Positions 52,768 to 61,467 of a stretch of 64,000 nucleotides of DNA are shown here, piece by piece. The stretch is from Anaerolineales bacterium (GTDB lineage Bacteria; Chloroflexota; Anaerolineae; Anaerolineales; Villigracilaceae). The translations under genes were made by a program, and so were the position numbers. The stretch spans positions 372,001-436,000 of the forward strand of contig JAUQXA010000024.1 in assembly GCA_030834895.1 (NCBI GenBank), in the 5' to 3' direction. Every line of letters starts with the position of its first letter. Position 1 is the stretch's first letter. The notes below the pieces were generated by a model. That model ran no database searches, was not told the DNA's origin, and saw only the letters and a list, made by a program, of their open reading frames with translations.

Positions 52768-53376
52768 ATGCTGAAGAATATTTTTGCAAGTCGAAACCGG
52801 AAGAAGGAAGATAAAAAAGTTGTCATCGTTTCGGGTTTGCCGCGTTCCGGCACGTCTATGATGATGAAGATGCTTGTCGAGGGCGGATTGCCCGCCGTGA
52901 TGGATTCCCTCCGCCAGCCGGATGAGGACAATCCCAATGGCTACTTTGAGATCGAGTCCAGCAAGAGCCTGAAAGAGGGTAACAACAAGTGGCTTTACAG
53001 CGCACAGGGCAAGGTCGTGAAAGTGATTTCCTACCTGCTCGAGTTTTTGCCCGATGATCTTTCCTACGATATTATCTTCATGGAACGGGAACTCAGCGAA
53101 ATTCTTGCTTCTCAAAGGAAAATGCTGCAAAGAAGGAATGAGATCTCCGAGCTTTCAGACGCTGAAATGGAAGCCCAGTTCCGGGAGCATTTGCGTGCGG
53201 TAAAATATTGGACGGCGCGCAAGCCCAACATGCGTATTTTATATGTCAAGTACAGCGAGATGGTGAAATCACCTGAAAGCCTGTGTGAGTCGATCGTGGA
53301 TTTTCTCGAACTTCCCCTGGATGAGAAAGCCATGCAATCGGTGCCAAGCCAGTCCCTGTATCGAAACCGATCATAA
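52768..53376 (+). CDS. Sulfotransferase-family protein
   Basis: A 202-residue protein whose motif VIVSGLPRSGTSMMMKML (near residues 19-36) is the 5'-phosphosulfate-binding loop of PAPS-dependent sulfotransferases. MRILYVKYSEMVKSPES (about 154-170) fits the 3'-phosphate segment. It is shorter than typical 250-300-residue members, so it may be a minimal form. RQPDEDNPNGYFEIESSK resembles a subgroup found near nucleotidase-like genes. It lies 21 bases after the phosphatase gene. The acceptor is unknown. Confidence 0.78.
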   Translation: MLKNIFASRNRKKEDKKVVIVSGLPRSGTSMMMKMLVEGGLPAVMDSLRQPDEDNPNGYFEIESSKSLKEGNNKWLYSAQGKVVKVISYLLEFLPDDLSYDIIFMERELSEILASQRKMLQRRNEISELSDAEMEAQFREHLRAVKYWTARKPNMRILYVKYSEMVKSPESLCESIVDFLELPLDEKAMQSVPSQSLYRNRS

Positions 53377-53388
53377 ATGGAGCAAAGT

Positions 53389-54135
53389 ATGTATAAATTA
53401 GTTCTCGTCCGTCATGGACAAAGCACCTGGAATCTTGAAAACCGATTCACAGGCTGGACCGATGTTGACCTGACCGATCTTGGCCGCGCCGAGGCACATG
53501 AGGCAGGCAAGTTGCTGCGGGAAGGCGGGTATGATTTCGATGTCGCCTACACTTCGGTGTTGAAGCGCGCCATCAGGACCCTTGTAATTATTCAGGAAGA
53601 AATGGACCTTGAGTGGCTGCCGGTAATCCGCGCCTGGCAGTTGAACGAGAGGCACTACGGCGCTTTGCAGGGTTTGAACAAGGCTGAAACAGCTGAAAAA
53701 TTTGGCGAGGCGCAGGTAAAAGTTTGGCGGCGTTCCTATGATGTCCCACCGCCATCCCTTGAGTTGACAGATGAACGCCATCCCAAATTCGACCGACGCT
53801 ACGCCTCCTTGATGCCCGAACAACTGCCCGCCACCGAATCTCTTAAGATTACACTGGATCGTGTATTGCCTTTCTGGCATTCCACGCTCGCGCCTGAGAT
53901 CAAATCGGGCAGGCGCGTGTTGCTCGTGGCGCACGGCAATTCCATCCGCGCGCTGGTCAAGTATCTCGATAACATCTCCGAGGCCGACATCACCGAACTC
54001 AATATTCCCACAGGTTTGCCGCTTGTCTATGAGCTTGACAAAGATTTGAAACCCATCAAGCACTATTATCTTGGCGACCCTGAAGAGGCTGCAAAGAAGG
54101 CTGAAGCCGTGGCAAACCAGGCAAAAAAGAAGTAA
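53389..54135 (+). CDS. gpmA: 2,3-bisphosphoglycerate-dependent phosphoglycerate mutase
   Basis: 248 residues from the ATG at 53389, preceded by GGAG; the length equals that of classical dPGM enzymes. It has the phosphohistidine motif [12 protein letters not shown], the following [49 protein letters not shown] and [19 protein letters not shown] with the second catalytic His. It interconverts 3- and 2-phosphoglycerate in glycolysis and gluconeogenesis. The C-terminus has a Lys-rich tail ([17 protein letters not shown]). A strong terminator follows. Confidence 0.96.
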   Translation: MYKLVLVRHGQSTWNLENRFTGWTDVDLTDLGRAEAHEAGKLLREGGYDFDVAYTSVLKRAIRTLVIIQEEMDLEWLPVIRAWQLNERHYGALQGLNKAETAEKFGEAQVKVWRRSYDVPPPSLELTDERHPKFDRRYASLMPEQLPATESLKITLDRVLPFWHSTLAPEIKSGRRVLLVAHGNSIRALVKYLDNISEADITELNIPTGLPLVYELDKDLKPIKHYYLGDPEEAAKKAEAVANQAKKK

Positions 54136-54158
54136 AAACCGAAATATCCATTTCAACA

Positions 54159-54197
54159 GACCCTAAAGGTTTCCAGAGCCTTTAGGGTCTTATTATT
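54159..54197 (+). terminator. Rho-independent terminator after gpmA
   Basis: GACCCTAAAGG (54159-54169) pairs perfectly with CCTTTAGGGTC (54179-54189), followed by TTATTATT. Confidence 0.9.
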
Positions 54198-54324
54198 AGA
54201 GGAATCTTTTCCGGTTTTCATCCAGTGTCATTCTATTCTGCCATACCTGACTTTCATCCATTGCTTTTCATTCCTGAGTTCGTTACACTTTTCATAAGGT
54301 GTTTGACATGAGAGTGAGGTAAAA

Positions 54325-55356
54325 ATGAAAAGATTCTCCCGCCGTGATTTCCTGCGCCTGATGATGCTTGGCGCCGGTTCGCTGGCGCTAAGCAAATATT
54401 TGACTGCCTGCGGTCCCAAACCAACTCCGATTCTCCCCACCTATGCTCCGACTTCACTTCCTTCGACAACTCCCGCCTCAACAACGGGATTGATGGAGAA
54501 TACGCCGTCGCCAGCGGCAGCAACTGCCGGGACGCCGCTTTCCGCTCCAGACCTTGTTGTTGCTCGTGGCAGTGATCCAGAAGAAATGGTGCGTCGGGCT
54601 TTGGAAGCGTATGGCGGGATGCAGACTTTTGTTCCCAAAGGTGCCAATGTTGTTGTCAAGCCAAATATCTGTGTTGCGTATCATACGTATGAATATGCCG
54701 CCACCACCAACCCCTGGCTGGTCGGTGCATTGGTCAAGCTGGCATTCGAGGCGGGCGCGGGACGCGTGCAAGTGTTTGACTTTCCTTTTGGCGGCAGCGC
54801 GCAGGAGGCGTATGTGCGCAGCGGCATCGAAGAACAGGTCAAGGCTGCCGGTGGCGAGATGATGCCCATGCCTGATTTCAAATACGTGAAGACCGACATC
54901 CCCAATGGCGTGGATTTGAAAAAGACCAAAGCCTTCAAGGATGCGCTCGAAGCCGATGTGCTGATCGATGTCCCGATTGCCAAACATCATGGATCAACAA
55001 GACTCAGCCTCGGGATGAAGAACCTGATGGGACTGGTGCTGGACCGCGGAGCCATCCACAATAATTTGGGACAGCGCATCGCGGACCTGACCACCCTTTT
55101 CCGCCCCAAGCTGACGGTTGTGGATGCCATCCGCATGTTGATGCGGCATGGTCCTAGCGGCGGCAATCTCGATGATGTTCAAAAGATGGATACCATCGTC
55201 GTCAGCCCGGATATTGTCGCGGCCGACAGCTACGCCGCAACGCTCTTTGGCTTGCGGCCTCATGATATCGAATACATCAGCGCGGCCTCCCAAATGGGAT
55301 TAGGCAACAGCGATTTGGGCACTCTCAAAATCGAAGAGTTATCGGTGGGTTCCTAG
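54325..55356 (+). CDS. Tat-exported DUF362-domain protein
   Basis: 343 residues. The N-terminus FSRRDFLRLMMLGAGSLAL is a twin-arginine signal, and KYLTACGPK adds a lipobox-like Cys, so this could be a Tat-exported lipoprotein. A Pro/Thr linker follows, then a DUF362 domain (about 85-340) with VVVKPNICVAYHTYEYAATT, VLIDVPIAKHHGSTRLSLGM and KNLMGLVLDRG. In other bacteria DUF362 is often joined to or beside ferredoxin domains, and its reaction is unknown. The next gene, 6 bases on, encodes a polyferredoxin, so the two very likely act together. Confidence 0.85.
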   Translation: MKRFSRRDFLRLMMLGAGSLALSKYLTACGPKPTPILPTYAPTSLPSTTPASTTGLMENTPSPAAATAGTPLSAPDLVVARGSDPEEMVRRALEAYGGMQTFVPKGANVVVKPNICVAYHTYEYAATTNPWLVGALVKLAFEAGAGRVQVFDFPFGGSAQEAYVRSGIEEQVKAAGGEMMPMPDFKYVKTDIPNGVDLKKTKAFKDALEADVLIDVPIAKHHGSTRLSLGMKNLMGLVLDRGAIHNNLGQRIADLTTLFRPKLTVVDAIRMLMRHGPSGGNLDDVQKMDTIVVSPDIVAADSYAATLFGLRPHDIEYISAASQMGLGNSDLGTLKIEELSVGS

Positions 55357-55362
55357 AATTTT

Positions 55363-56949
55363 ATGGAAAACGTTCCAGACATCAAAATACCCTTGAATAG
55401 CCGCGCGACGAAAGGTCCCCGGCGTTGGGTTATTGCGCGCAAAGCCGTTCAATATCTCATGCTGACGGCTTTCCTGCTTTTCTTCCTGATGACAAGACGG
55501 GACGGCTGGTCGCCAGCGTTGGTGAACCTGCCCATGCGGCTGGATCCGTTGGTAATGCTATCCAACCTGTTTGCCAGCCGGACGTTTCTGGCGTGGTCCT
55601 CTATTGCCCTGATCACGTTGTTGCTGACCCTGATATTTGGCAGGGCCTGGTGCGGTTGGATTTGTCCGCTGGGCACGACGCTTGACATTTTTTCGCTCGA
55701 ACAATTACGTGGAAAACGTTTCCCCCCGCCCGAAAAGTGGCGCAGCATCAAATATGCCCTGCTGATTGCTATTTTGGTCGCGGCCCTGTTTGGAAACCTC
55801 ACCCTGCTCGCCTTCGACCCGCTTACCTTGTTCTTCCGCTCGTTGGCCGTTGTGATCCTGCCGGCGCTTAATCAGGTCGTCAAAGTTATCGAGGAGGTAC
55901 TTTTTCAAGTCGAACCGTTAAGCGAGGCGGTCGCCACCTTCGACATGTGGATTCGTCCGACCCTGTTGCCCTCGGAGCCGCTTTATTTCAAGGATATAAT
56001 TTTATTCGGGACGGTCTTCGTGACCGTCCTTGCGTTGAACTTTTTCGCCCCCCGCTTTTGGTGTCGTTATCTTTGTCCGCTGGGCGGCTTATTGGGACTC
56101 TTAAGCCGCGTGGCATTCTTCCGCCGCGAGGTCAGCGAACCGTGCAAAGGCTGCAAGCTTTGCACCAGCGCATGCCCCACCGGCACGATCGACCCAAGGA
56201 AGAATTACGCCAGCGACCCGGCTGAATGTACCATGTGCATGGAATGCCTGGAGCCTTGTCCGCGCAGTTTGATCCGCTTTACGCGCGGACTTTCACTTGC
56301 TGAAGGACAGGAATATGACCCCGACCGCAGGCAGGCCTTGACCACCTTCGGGATGACCGTCCTTGCCCTGGCGCTGGTTCGTGCTGACAGCCTGTCCAAA
56401 CGCGAACCGTCGTTTCTAATCCGTCCCCCGGGGGCACGGGAAGCCAATGACGATGTGCTGGGCATGTCAAAGTGCATCCGTTGTTCGGAATGTATGCGGG
56501 TCTGCCCGACCAATGCGCTCCAGGCTGATGCCTTCGAGGGCGGGATTGAAGGCTTCGGCGCGCCGATCCTGATTCCGCGTATGGGATATTGCGATTTTTC
56601 ATGCAATCTCTGCGGACAGATATGTCCCGTGCGAGCCATCCCGCCGCTAAGTTTGGAGGAGAAACAACAAAGCGTGATTGGCAAAGCATACATCGACGAA
56701 AGCCGTTGCATTCCCTGGTCCGACCATCAGGATTGTATCGTGTGCGAAGAGATGTGCCCTGTGGCCGACAAGGCCATCCAACTGGAAGAGAAGGAAGTGT
56801 GGGGCAGGGACGGCACGATGGTCACGGTAAAACTTCCCCATGTATTGCGCGACCTGTGCATCGGGTGCGGCATCTGTGAATATAAATGTCCGCTCAATGG
56901 CGAAGCCGCCATCCGTGTCTATGTGCCACAAGTCCCTGTGCCATTCTAA
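55363..56949 (+). CDS. Membrane polyferredoxin (NapH/RdxA-like 4Fe-4S protein)
   Basis: A 528-residue protein with about four to five membrane helices in the first 235 residues. Between them lie GRAWCGWICPLGTTLDIFS and FAPRFWCRYLCPLGGLLGLL, the two CxxxCP motifs of the NapH/NosR/RdxA family. At least five further Fe-S motifs follow: CKGCKLCTSACPTG, CTMCMECLEPCPR, CIRCSECMRVCPTN, CNLCGQICPV, CIVCEEMCPV and CIGCGICEYKCPL. It should move electrons across or along the membrane. The pairing with a Tat-exported DUF362 protein suggests an extracytoplasmic redox reaction of unknown type. Confidence 0.9.
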   Translation: MENVPDIKIPLNSRATKGPRRWVIARKAVQYLMLTAFLLFFLMTRRDGWSPALVNLPMRLDPLVMLSNLFASRTFLAWSSIALITLLLTLIFGRAWCGWICPLGTTLDIFSLEQLRGKRFPPPEKWRSIKYALLIAILVAALFGNLTLLAFDPLTLFFRSLAVVILPALNQVVKVIEEVLFQVEPLSEAVATFDMWIRPTLLPSEPLYFKDIILFGTVFVTVLALNFFAPRFWCRYLCPLGGLLGLLSRVAFFRREVSEPCKGCKLCTSACPTGTIDPRKNYASDPAECTMCMECLEPCPRSLIRFTRGLSLAEGQEYDPDRRQALTTFGMTVLALALVRADSLSKREPSFLIRPPGAREANDDVLGMSKCIRCSECMRVCPTNALQADAFEGGIEGFGAPILIPRMGYCDFSCNLCGQICPVRAIPPLSLEEKQQSVIGKAYIDESRCIPWSDHQDCIVCEEMCPVADKAIQLEEKEVWGRDGTMVTVKLPHVLRDLCIGCGICEYKCPLNGEAAIRVYVPQVPVPF

Positions 56950-56997
56950 TGCGGGGGAAGGTATCGCGTTACGCGCTGAGCGCAGTCGAAAGACGGA

Positions 56998-57393
56998 CTA
57001 TCTATCTTCTTCCCGCCCTTCCTTCCAATTCTTATACTTGTGCAGATCCTGCTCGATCAATAACAGGCAGGCGCTCAAGACCGCCACATCGTCCACCTGA
57101 CCGACGATTGGCAGAACATCGGGGAGGATATCGAAGGGGTTGAAGACGTAGATCAGGGTGAAGGCAGCCGAGGCAATGACGCCGTAGGGTATATGGCGAT
57201 ACGCCCTCGACCAGTAATCCCTGACAAGCGAGATCAGCAGTTTGCCGTCCACGATAAACCGCGCCAGCGGGCCCCTGGCGCTAAACTTTTTCTGAATCTC
57301 ATCCGATTTGCTGACGACGAGCGCAACGTCCTTTTCGGTGACGTTTTGCGCGCCTTCTTTTACTAATGCTTCACCCGGTTTATTTAGCATCAT
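56998..57393 (-). CDS. DUF1232 (YkvA-like) membrane protein
   Basis: A 131-residue protein whose middle (about 60-120) is the DUF1232 signature: YRHIPYGVIASAAFTLIYVF, NPFDILPDVLPIVGQVDDVA, VLSACLLLIEQDL. The family has one or two hydrophobic helices around the NPxDxxPD motif and no known function. The N-terminal 50 residues are charged and helical. AAGGAG precedes the start. It is convergent with the polyferredoxin gene. Confidence 0.85.
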   Translation of the reverse strand: MMLNKPGEALVKEGAQNVTEKDVALVVSKSDEIQKKFSARGPLARFIVDGKLLISLVRDYWSRAYRHIPYGVIASAAFTLIYVFNPFDILPDVLPIVGQVDDVAVLSACLLLIEQDLHKYKNWKEGREEDR

Positions 57394-57467
57394 ATCAACT
57401 CCTTTTTAGCGTGTGATCTTTTTGATTGTATCGTGCTGAATTGGCTTATCCATTTATTCACGTTGTT

Positions 57468-58559
57468 TCACGGCAGTCTGCCGGCAATCGCTTGCAGGAA
57501 ACGCAGCTCCCTCCCGGCGTCGTATCGATACGCCATCCCGTTGGCAGCCAACTGGATGCTGACATTGTCTTTTACAATCAACGCATGGAAAACATCCTCG
57601 GCGCGGCTCTCATCGATTTGACCGCCCATCTGGTAGATATCCATGCCGGGTGTTGAATAACTCGAAACATAACCGACCAGTCCCGTCAAAGTTTTCATGT
57701 CCCCGGAAAGTTGAAGGGCGTAAGCCGGGTCTTTGGAAATGGAAATCGTCAATTCCATCGCGTCGTTCTTGAATTTGCAAACCGCCACCGGATAACCATC
57801 TTCCGTGTCCTGATCGTTTTGAGGCGCCGGCGGGTTGGGAAAGAGAGCCGATAATTCGTTCACGGTCACCAGCGAGCAGGGCGTTCGCGCGGACTTTATG
57901 GCGGGTAGTCTTTTGGCAATCTGCAAGAGGAACAGGGATTCCCTGTCCCGGTCATATTTGTATGACCTGCTCATGCCGAAAACTTGAACCTCGATATCTC
58001 CCTTTAGAATGACCGCAGCCAGGTACTTGCCGCCCCCCGATTCCCTGGCGGGCCATAACGTCTGGTAGATATTCGTATCCGCAACGGAGAATTGGACAAA
58101 GTCGGGGGTTGATTGCATGTTCTCCATGACATCGTTGAACTCTGTGTAATCAGGGGCAGTCAACAGCCAGATCTCGATCCTTACATTGTTATCCTCAAAA
58201 TAACAAATGGAACCCCAGTCGCCTTCCTCCGTTTGAGCCTTTCTGACTGACGGAGTGGGAAGGTCGGAAAACAAGACGGACAATTCATCCAACGATACCA
58301 GCGTGCAGGCGTCTGTCAGGTCGATCGGCACGGGCGATCCCTTTGTGGAAGGCGGGGCGGTTTTGGCGGGCTTGGGGACTGCCGGCGATACCTGTACCGG
58401 GACGGGTGATGTGGATGCCGGCGTGTCTTTAATAAATTCCTCCGGCAGTCTAGTTGGGGGCGGGCCCGACGCGGGCGTCAGGATATTGCAGGCAAGCAGG
58501 ATGATGACTCCCGCCGCCAGGAAGCCCGCTGCCCCCCGGCTTGCAAGTCGTTTTGACAT
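57468..58559 (-). CDS. Lipoprotein of unknown function with duplicated domain
   Basis: 363 residues. Signal peptide with lipobox VIILLACN, a Pro-rich stalk (about 28-75), then two copies of one domain: first DACTLVSLDELSVLFSDLPT and later TPCSLVTVNELSALFPNPPA. Each is followed by a CYF/CKF strand, a TI-x-x-S segment and a Tyr-Arg/Lys-Tyr-Asp ending. This internal repeat resembles small secreted domains of the DUF3558 kind (C-x-L-V-x-x-x-E-L), an uncertain similarity. It is probably an extracytoplasmic binding protein. AGGAGG lies before the start. Confidence 0.75.
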   Translation of the reverse strand: MSKRLASRGAAGFLAAGVIILLACNILTPASGPPPTRLPEEFIKDTPASTSPVPVQVSPAVPKPAKTAPPSTKGSPVPIDLTDACTLVSLDELSVLFSDLPTPSVRKAQTEEGDWGSICYFEDNNVRIEIWLLTAPDYTEFNDVMENMQSTPDFVQFSVADTNIYQTLWPARESGGGKYLAAVILKGDIEVQVFGMSRSYKYDRDRESLFLLQIAKRLPAIKSARTPCSLVTVNELSALFPNPPAPQNDQDTEDGYPVAVCKFKNDAMELTISISKDPAYALQLSGDMKTLTGLVGYVSSYSTPGMDIYQMGGQIDESRAEDVFHALIVKDNVSIQLAANGMAYRYDAGRELRFLQAIAGRLP

Positions 58560-58587
58560 AAGAGCCTCCTTCTTTCGTCACGTGACT

Positions 58588-59358
58588 TCATTTCCGCCAT
58601 GCCTTCAACATCTCGCGCACCGAGCGCCGCATCTCGATGGAAAAGTCCGCGCCAAACTTGTTGAGATACATCACCTGACCGAAGTTGGTGACATCTTCCA
58701 TGCCTTTTCCTTTGGGCAATTTGCGCTTACCAAACATCTCGTCGAATTCCTCTTTGTCGAGACGGCGGTAGCAATCCTTGAAGACGATGAACTTCTCGTC
58801 GAAGCGCGTAGTCATTTCCCTGTCCTTCTGCTGCTGGGTGGGATAGCCGAAGACGAGCATGCCAATGGGGAAGACGTAGGGCGGCAGGTTCAGCAGTTCG
58901 CGGTGGGTTTCGTATTGCTCCATGATGTCGCCGATGTAGCAGGAGCCGAGACCCAGCGACTCGGCGGCGATGACCGCGTTTTGGGCGGCGATCAGGGCGT
59001 CGCAGCAAGCCAGAAACAGGTCGGACTCCGACGGCTTTTCGAGGGTCAGCCCGCGCCGGGAGCAAAGCCCCTCCACGTCCGAGGCGAGGAAGTAATCGTA
59101 CCAGCGCTGGTAATCGGCGAGGAAGACCCAGACCATAGGCGCGCGGGCGATGAACGGCTGATGGTCGCAGGTGACGGCGAGCTTGTCCTTGAGCTTCTGG
59201 TCGGTGATATCGAGAATGGAATACAGCATTAGGTTTCCCGCCGTGGGCGCGCGCAGTGTGGCTTTGAGAATTTCCGCCCGCACCTCCGCGCTGATTTCCC
59301 GCTCTTCATACGCCCGCACCGACTTGCGCTTCATCAATACTTCCATGACCTGGTTCAT
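58588..59358 (-). CDS. Nitroreductase-family FMN oxidoreductase
   Basis: 256 residues from the ATG at 59358, with GGAG 6 bases upstream; the frame is open to 59397. MKRKSVRAYEEREISAEV with Arg at the FMN phosphate site, ATLRAPTAGNLMLYSILDI, and AESLGLGSCYIGDIMEQYE are the usual nitroreductase (NfsA/FRP-like) segments. The C-terminal extension after FVLGY-like FGYPTQQQK is longer than in minimal members. These enzymes use NAD(P)H to reduce nitro groups, quinones or flavins. The physiological substrate is unknown. Confidence 0.9.
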   Translation of the reverse strand: MNQVMEVLMKRKSVRAYEEREISAEVRAEILKATLRAPTAGNLMLYSILDITDQKLKDKLAVTCDHQPFIARAPMVWVFLADYQRWYDYFLASDVEGLCSRRGLTLEKPSESDLFLACCDALIAAQNAVIAAESLGLGSCYIGDIMEQYETHRELLNLPPYVFPIGMLVFGYPTQQQKDREMTTRFDEKFIVFKDCYRRLDKEEFDEMFGKRKLPKGKGMEDVTNFGQVMYLNKFGADFSIEMRRSVREMLKAWRK

Positions 59359-59463
59359 TGTGACTCCATTTTGTGTGAATTTGGGACAATTGTACAACCG
59401 GTTGGAAAATTTGAAGTTCGGTATTTCTGCCGGGAGTATCTAAAATCAGAAACAACCAACCAT

Positions 59464-59601
59464 GTCACCCTGAGCATAGCGACACTTGCACCGCACTGCG
59501 TTCGGTGCAGTGCAGGTGAGGGTCTCCGCCGCAAAGCGGCGGGATTCTCACTGCACTGGCGTGCAGCGCAAGTGTCGGTCGCTTCGCTCCCTCAGAATGA
59601 C
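59464..59601. repeat. Palindromic intergenic repeat (GTCACCCTGAGC type, compound)
   Basis: GTCACCCTGAGC (59464-59475) and CTCAGAATGAC (59591-59601) form the ends. Inside are CACTTGCACCGCACTG and CACTGGCGTGCAGCGCAAGTG, plus a CCGCCGCAAAGCGGCGGG hairpin. It shares ends and core with the repeat at 41424-41516. It fills most of the 387-base gap 59359-59745. Confidence 0.72.
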
Positions 59602-59678
59602 ATATGTATTCGATGTTAGGCACTCCCTTTCTGCCAAGGAAACTGGAGGGAGGAGGCTAAGGATAAAATGAAAACAAC

Positions 59679-59707
59679 TTGAATTGTGCATCCCGTTTCT
59701 GTATACT
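59679..59707 (+). promoter_or_regulatory. Sigma70-type promoter for the 306-residue gene
   Basis: TTGAAT (59679-59684), a 17-base spacer and TATACT (59702-59707). The gene has GGGAGG 5 bases before its ATG at 59746, giving a leader of about 30 bases. Confidence 0.6.
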
Positions 59708-59745
59708 GATAATGACGGTTTTGTAATTGAAAGACGGGAGGGTCC

Positions 59746-60666
59746 ATGTCTACAAAAGGTTACCCGATCAGCATTCGATTTGTGGGGAAGAATATCGATC
59801 AAGAGAACGGTGTCCCGATCTATGAACTGGCTGAGACGTTGACAGCCATTCAGCGGCTGGTGTACCGGGCTTATCTTGAATATGAGCATTTGCCACAACA
59901 AAATATCCGCGAGCCTTCCATACGAAGGGGGCTTGCCTTGCAGATCGAAAGCAGGAAACGCGGTTCGGATATCTACACCCTGACCGCCTTCCTTCAATCG
60001 CCCGGAGGCGCAGTTGCCACCTCCCTCTTTACTTCGCTGCTGTCTGAGATCGCCATCATAGTCGCCCGATATGTAAAAGACAAAGTGGCTGAGGAGCTGA
60101 AACGCAGAGAGAAACTAAAAGAGGATCTGGAGGTGGAAGCCATCTATCGCCATCCCATGGCTGGGATGGTTGAAGACGATGGGAAACGGTATGTACTCGA
60201 TAAACAGTCCATCCCTTACTTCAATGAAATCAAAGGGCTGGGGAGCCCGGTCGGCAGGCAGTATGGCGTTGACCGGATCGAGATCACATTCCCCGATAAA
60301 ACCAAGCCACTGGTTATCACCCCACAATTCAAGAAAGACCTCGTGAGACTGGAAAATTTCTATTATTTCGGCGACCCAGGGGACGTTTTTGGAGTTGTAG
60401 ACCGCGCCAACGTCTACAAGGAAGACGGCGCCATGGTGCGGGTCGCCCGCCTCTTGAGGAGGCGCACAGCGCACGGTATGTATAGCCTTACGAATAAAAA
60501 GGTCTTCATGCATATCGCAGACCACAAGTTGTTCAAGAAACTGATCACAGTTGTTGCAGACTACGAGCGCCCCATGTTGTCCTTCCATGGACGGCCGATC
60601 CATCGTGTTGGAGATATCGGTGTCTATTTCAAGGAATTTGAATTGGAAAAATTCAAATTTGCATAG
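59746..60666 (+). CDS. Protein of unknown function, 306 residues
   Basis: No family recognised. An N-terminal region (1-90) begins MSTKGYPISIRFVGKNIDQE and has AETLTAIQRLVYRAYLEYEH. A hydrophobic segment (about 86-110, GGAVATSLFTSLLSEIAIIV) could be a buried helix or one membrane span. A charged coiled stretch follows (KDKVAEELKRREKLKEDLEV), then a C-terminal beta-rich domain (190-300) with RIEITFPDKTKPLVITP and GDVFGVVDRANVYKEDGAMV. A good ribosome site and promoter show that it is a real gene. The domain plan of sensor-like N-terminus plus beta domain gives no safe function. Confidence 0.75.
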   Translation: MSTKGYPISIRFVGKNIDQENGVPIYELAETLTAIQRLVYRAYLEYEHLPQQNIREPSIRRGLALQIESRKRGSDIYTLTAFLQSPGGAVATSLFTSLLSEIAIIVARYVKDKVAEELKRREKLKEDLEVEAIYRHPMAGMVEDDGKRYVLDKQSIPYFNEIKGLGSPVGRQYGVDRIEITFPDKTKPLVITPQFKKDLVRLENFYYFGDPGDVFGVVDRANVYKEDGAMVRVARLLRRRTAHGMYSLTNKKVFMHIADHKLFKKLITVVADYERPMLSFHGRPIHRVGDIGVYFKEFELEKFKFA

Positions 60667-60747
60667 CGCCTGGAAAGCAAGGAGGAATCTTCCACTTAAG
60701 TTGGTGAAGATTTCTCCCTTCGGCTGAAATCACATTGAAGAGAAAAC

Positions 60748-60785
60748 AAAAGACCCCAAAGGAGGCGTATCCTTTGAGGTCTTTT
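60748..60785 (-). terminator. Rho-independent terminator after the HU-like gene
   Basis: On the minus strand AAAAGACCTCAAAGGA pairs with TCCTTTGGGGTCTTTT around a 6-base loop and ends in T-rich sequence. It lies 18 bases beyond the HU-like stop. A further imperfect hairpin at about 60678-60721 could end the plus-strand 306-residue gene. Confidence 0.88.
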
Positions 60786-60802
60786 CGTAATGGCGCTCCG
60801 AA

Positions 60803-61207
60803 TCAGACAGTGACCACTACCGGGTCGTCCGTGTGGTCTTCGTTCCACTTGGCAACCAATTCATCGCTGGTCTTGCCGATGAATTCGCGGTTGATGATCT
60901 TGCCGCTGAAGGTGCCCGGCATGTTCAAGCCGTGGTTCAGGGAGGGATCGGCGCGGAAGGAAATGGCGAAATAACCCTCCAGGTCGACGGTGGGGGTGAA
61001 GATGCCCAGCCCATCCACTTTGACGGCGCGACCGGCGCGACAAAACTCCACGATCTGGTCGCGGACTTCCTTGACGGCCTGGTCCACAGAACCTTCGACG
61101 AGGCTGGTAGCGCGTGAGACTGCCCGGATCAACTCGGGCTTTTGAACGGTATTTCCCTGCTCGATGCGGGGACGGTAGGCATTGACTGCCTTGATGAGGG
61201 GTGCCAT
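60803..61207 (-). CDS. HU-like DNA-binding protein with C-terminal extension
   Basis: A 134-residue protein. The first 85 residues follow the HU/IHF plan of two helices and a beta hairpin arm (VQKPELIRAVSRATSLVEGS, VKVDGLGIFTPTVDLEGYFA). The arm is short and the usual Arg-Asn-Pro arm tip is replaced by a segment with RADPSLNHGLNMP. The last 35 residues are an extension (INREFIGKTSDELVAKWNED). It resembles the divergent HU-like proteins seen in Bacteroidota and some Chloroflexota. DNA binding is likely but not certain. AGGAGG precedes the start. Confidence 0.65.
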   Translation of the reverse strand: MAPLIKAVNAYRPRIEQGNTVQKPELIRAVSRATSLVEGSVDQAVKEVRDQIVEFCRAGRAVKVDGLGIFTPTVDLEGYFAISFRADPSLNHGLNMPGTFSGKIINREFIGKTSDELVAKWNEDHTDDPVVVTV

Positions 61208-61309
61208 ATAAACTGGCCTCCTGAAAAATGGATTTATCAGTTGTCCAAAGGAGGGTGGTGCTGCCTTGTCGTGCTGATGTCCCCCTCTTACAGGTCTGAC
61301 ATGGCGGCG

Positions 61310-61315
61310 ATTATA
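61310..61315 (-). promoter_or_regulatory. -10 box upstream of the HU-like gene
   Basis: TATAAT on the minus strand at 61315-61310, about 100 bases before the HU-like start; no good -35 box is seen at 16-18 bases. The rest of 61208-61467 shows no gene or other clear feature. Confidence 0.4.
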
Positions 61316-61467
61316 TTAAAGGATTTCCATTCTGTGTTTTGCGTTTATGTAATTTTTATGCCTTTCCTATAAGCCGCGCTTTTCAATTATGTCAGAAACA
61401 TGGTTGGGAGGGTTGGGATTCATTGTAAAGTAGGCTGGACATCCTTCTACACGGCTCCGGACAAGAT

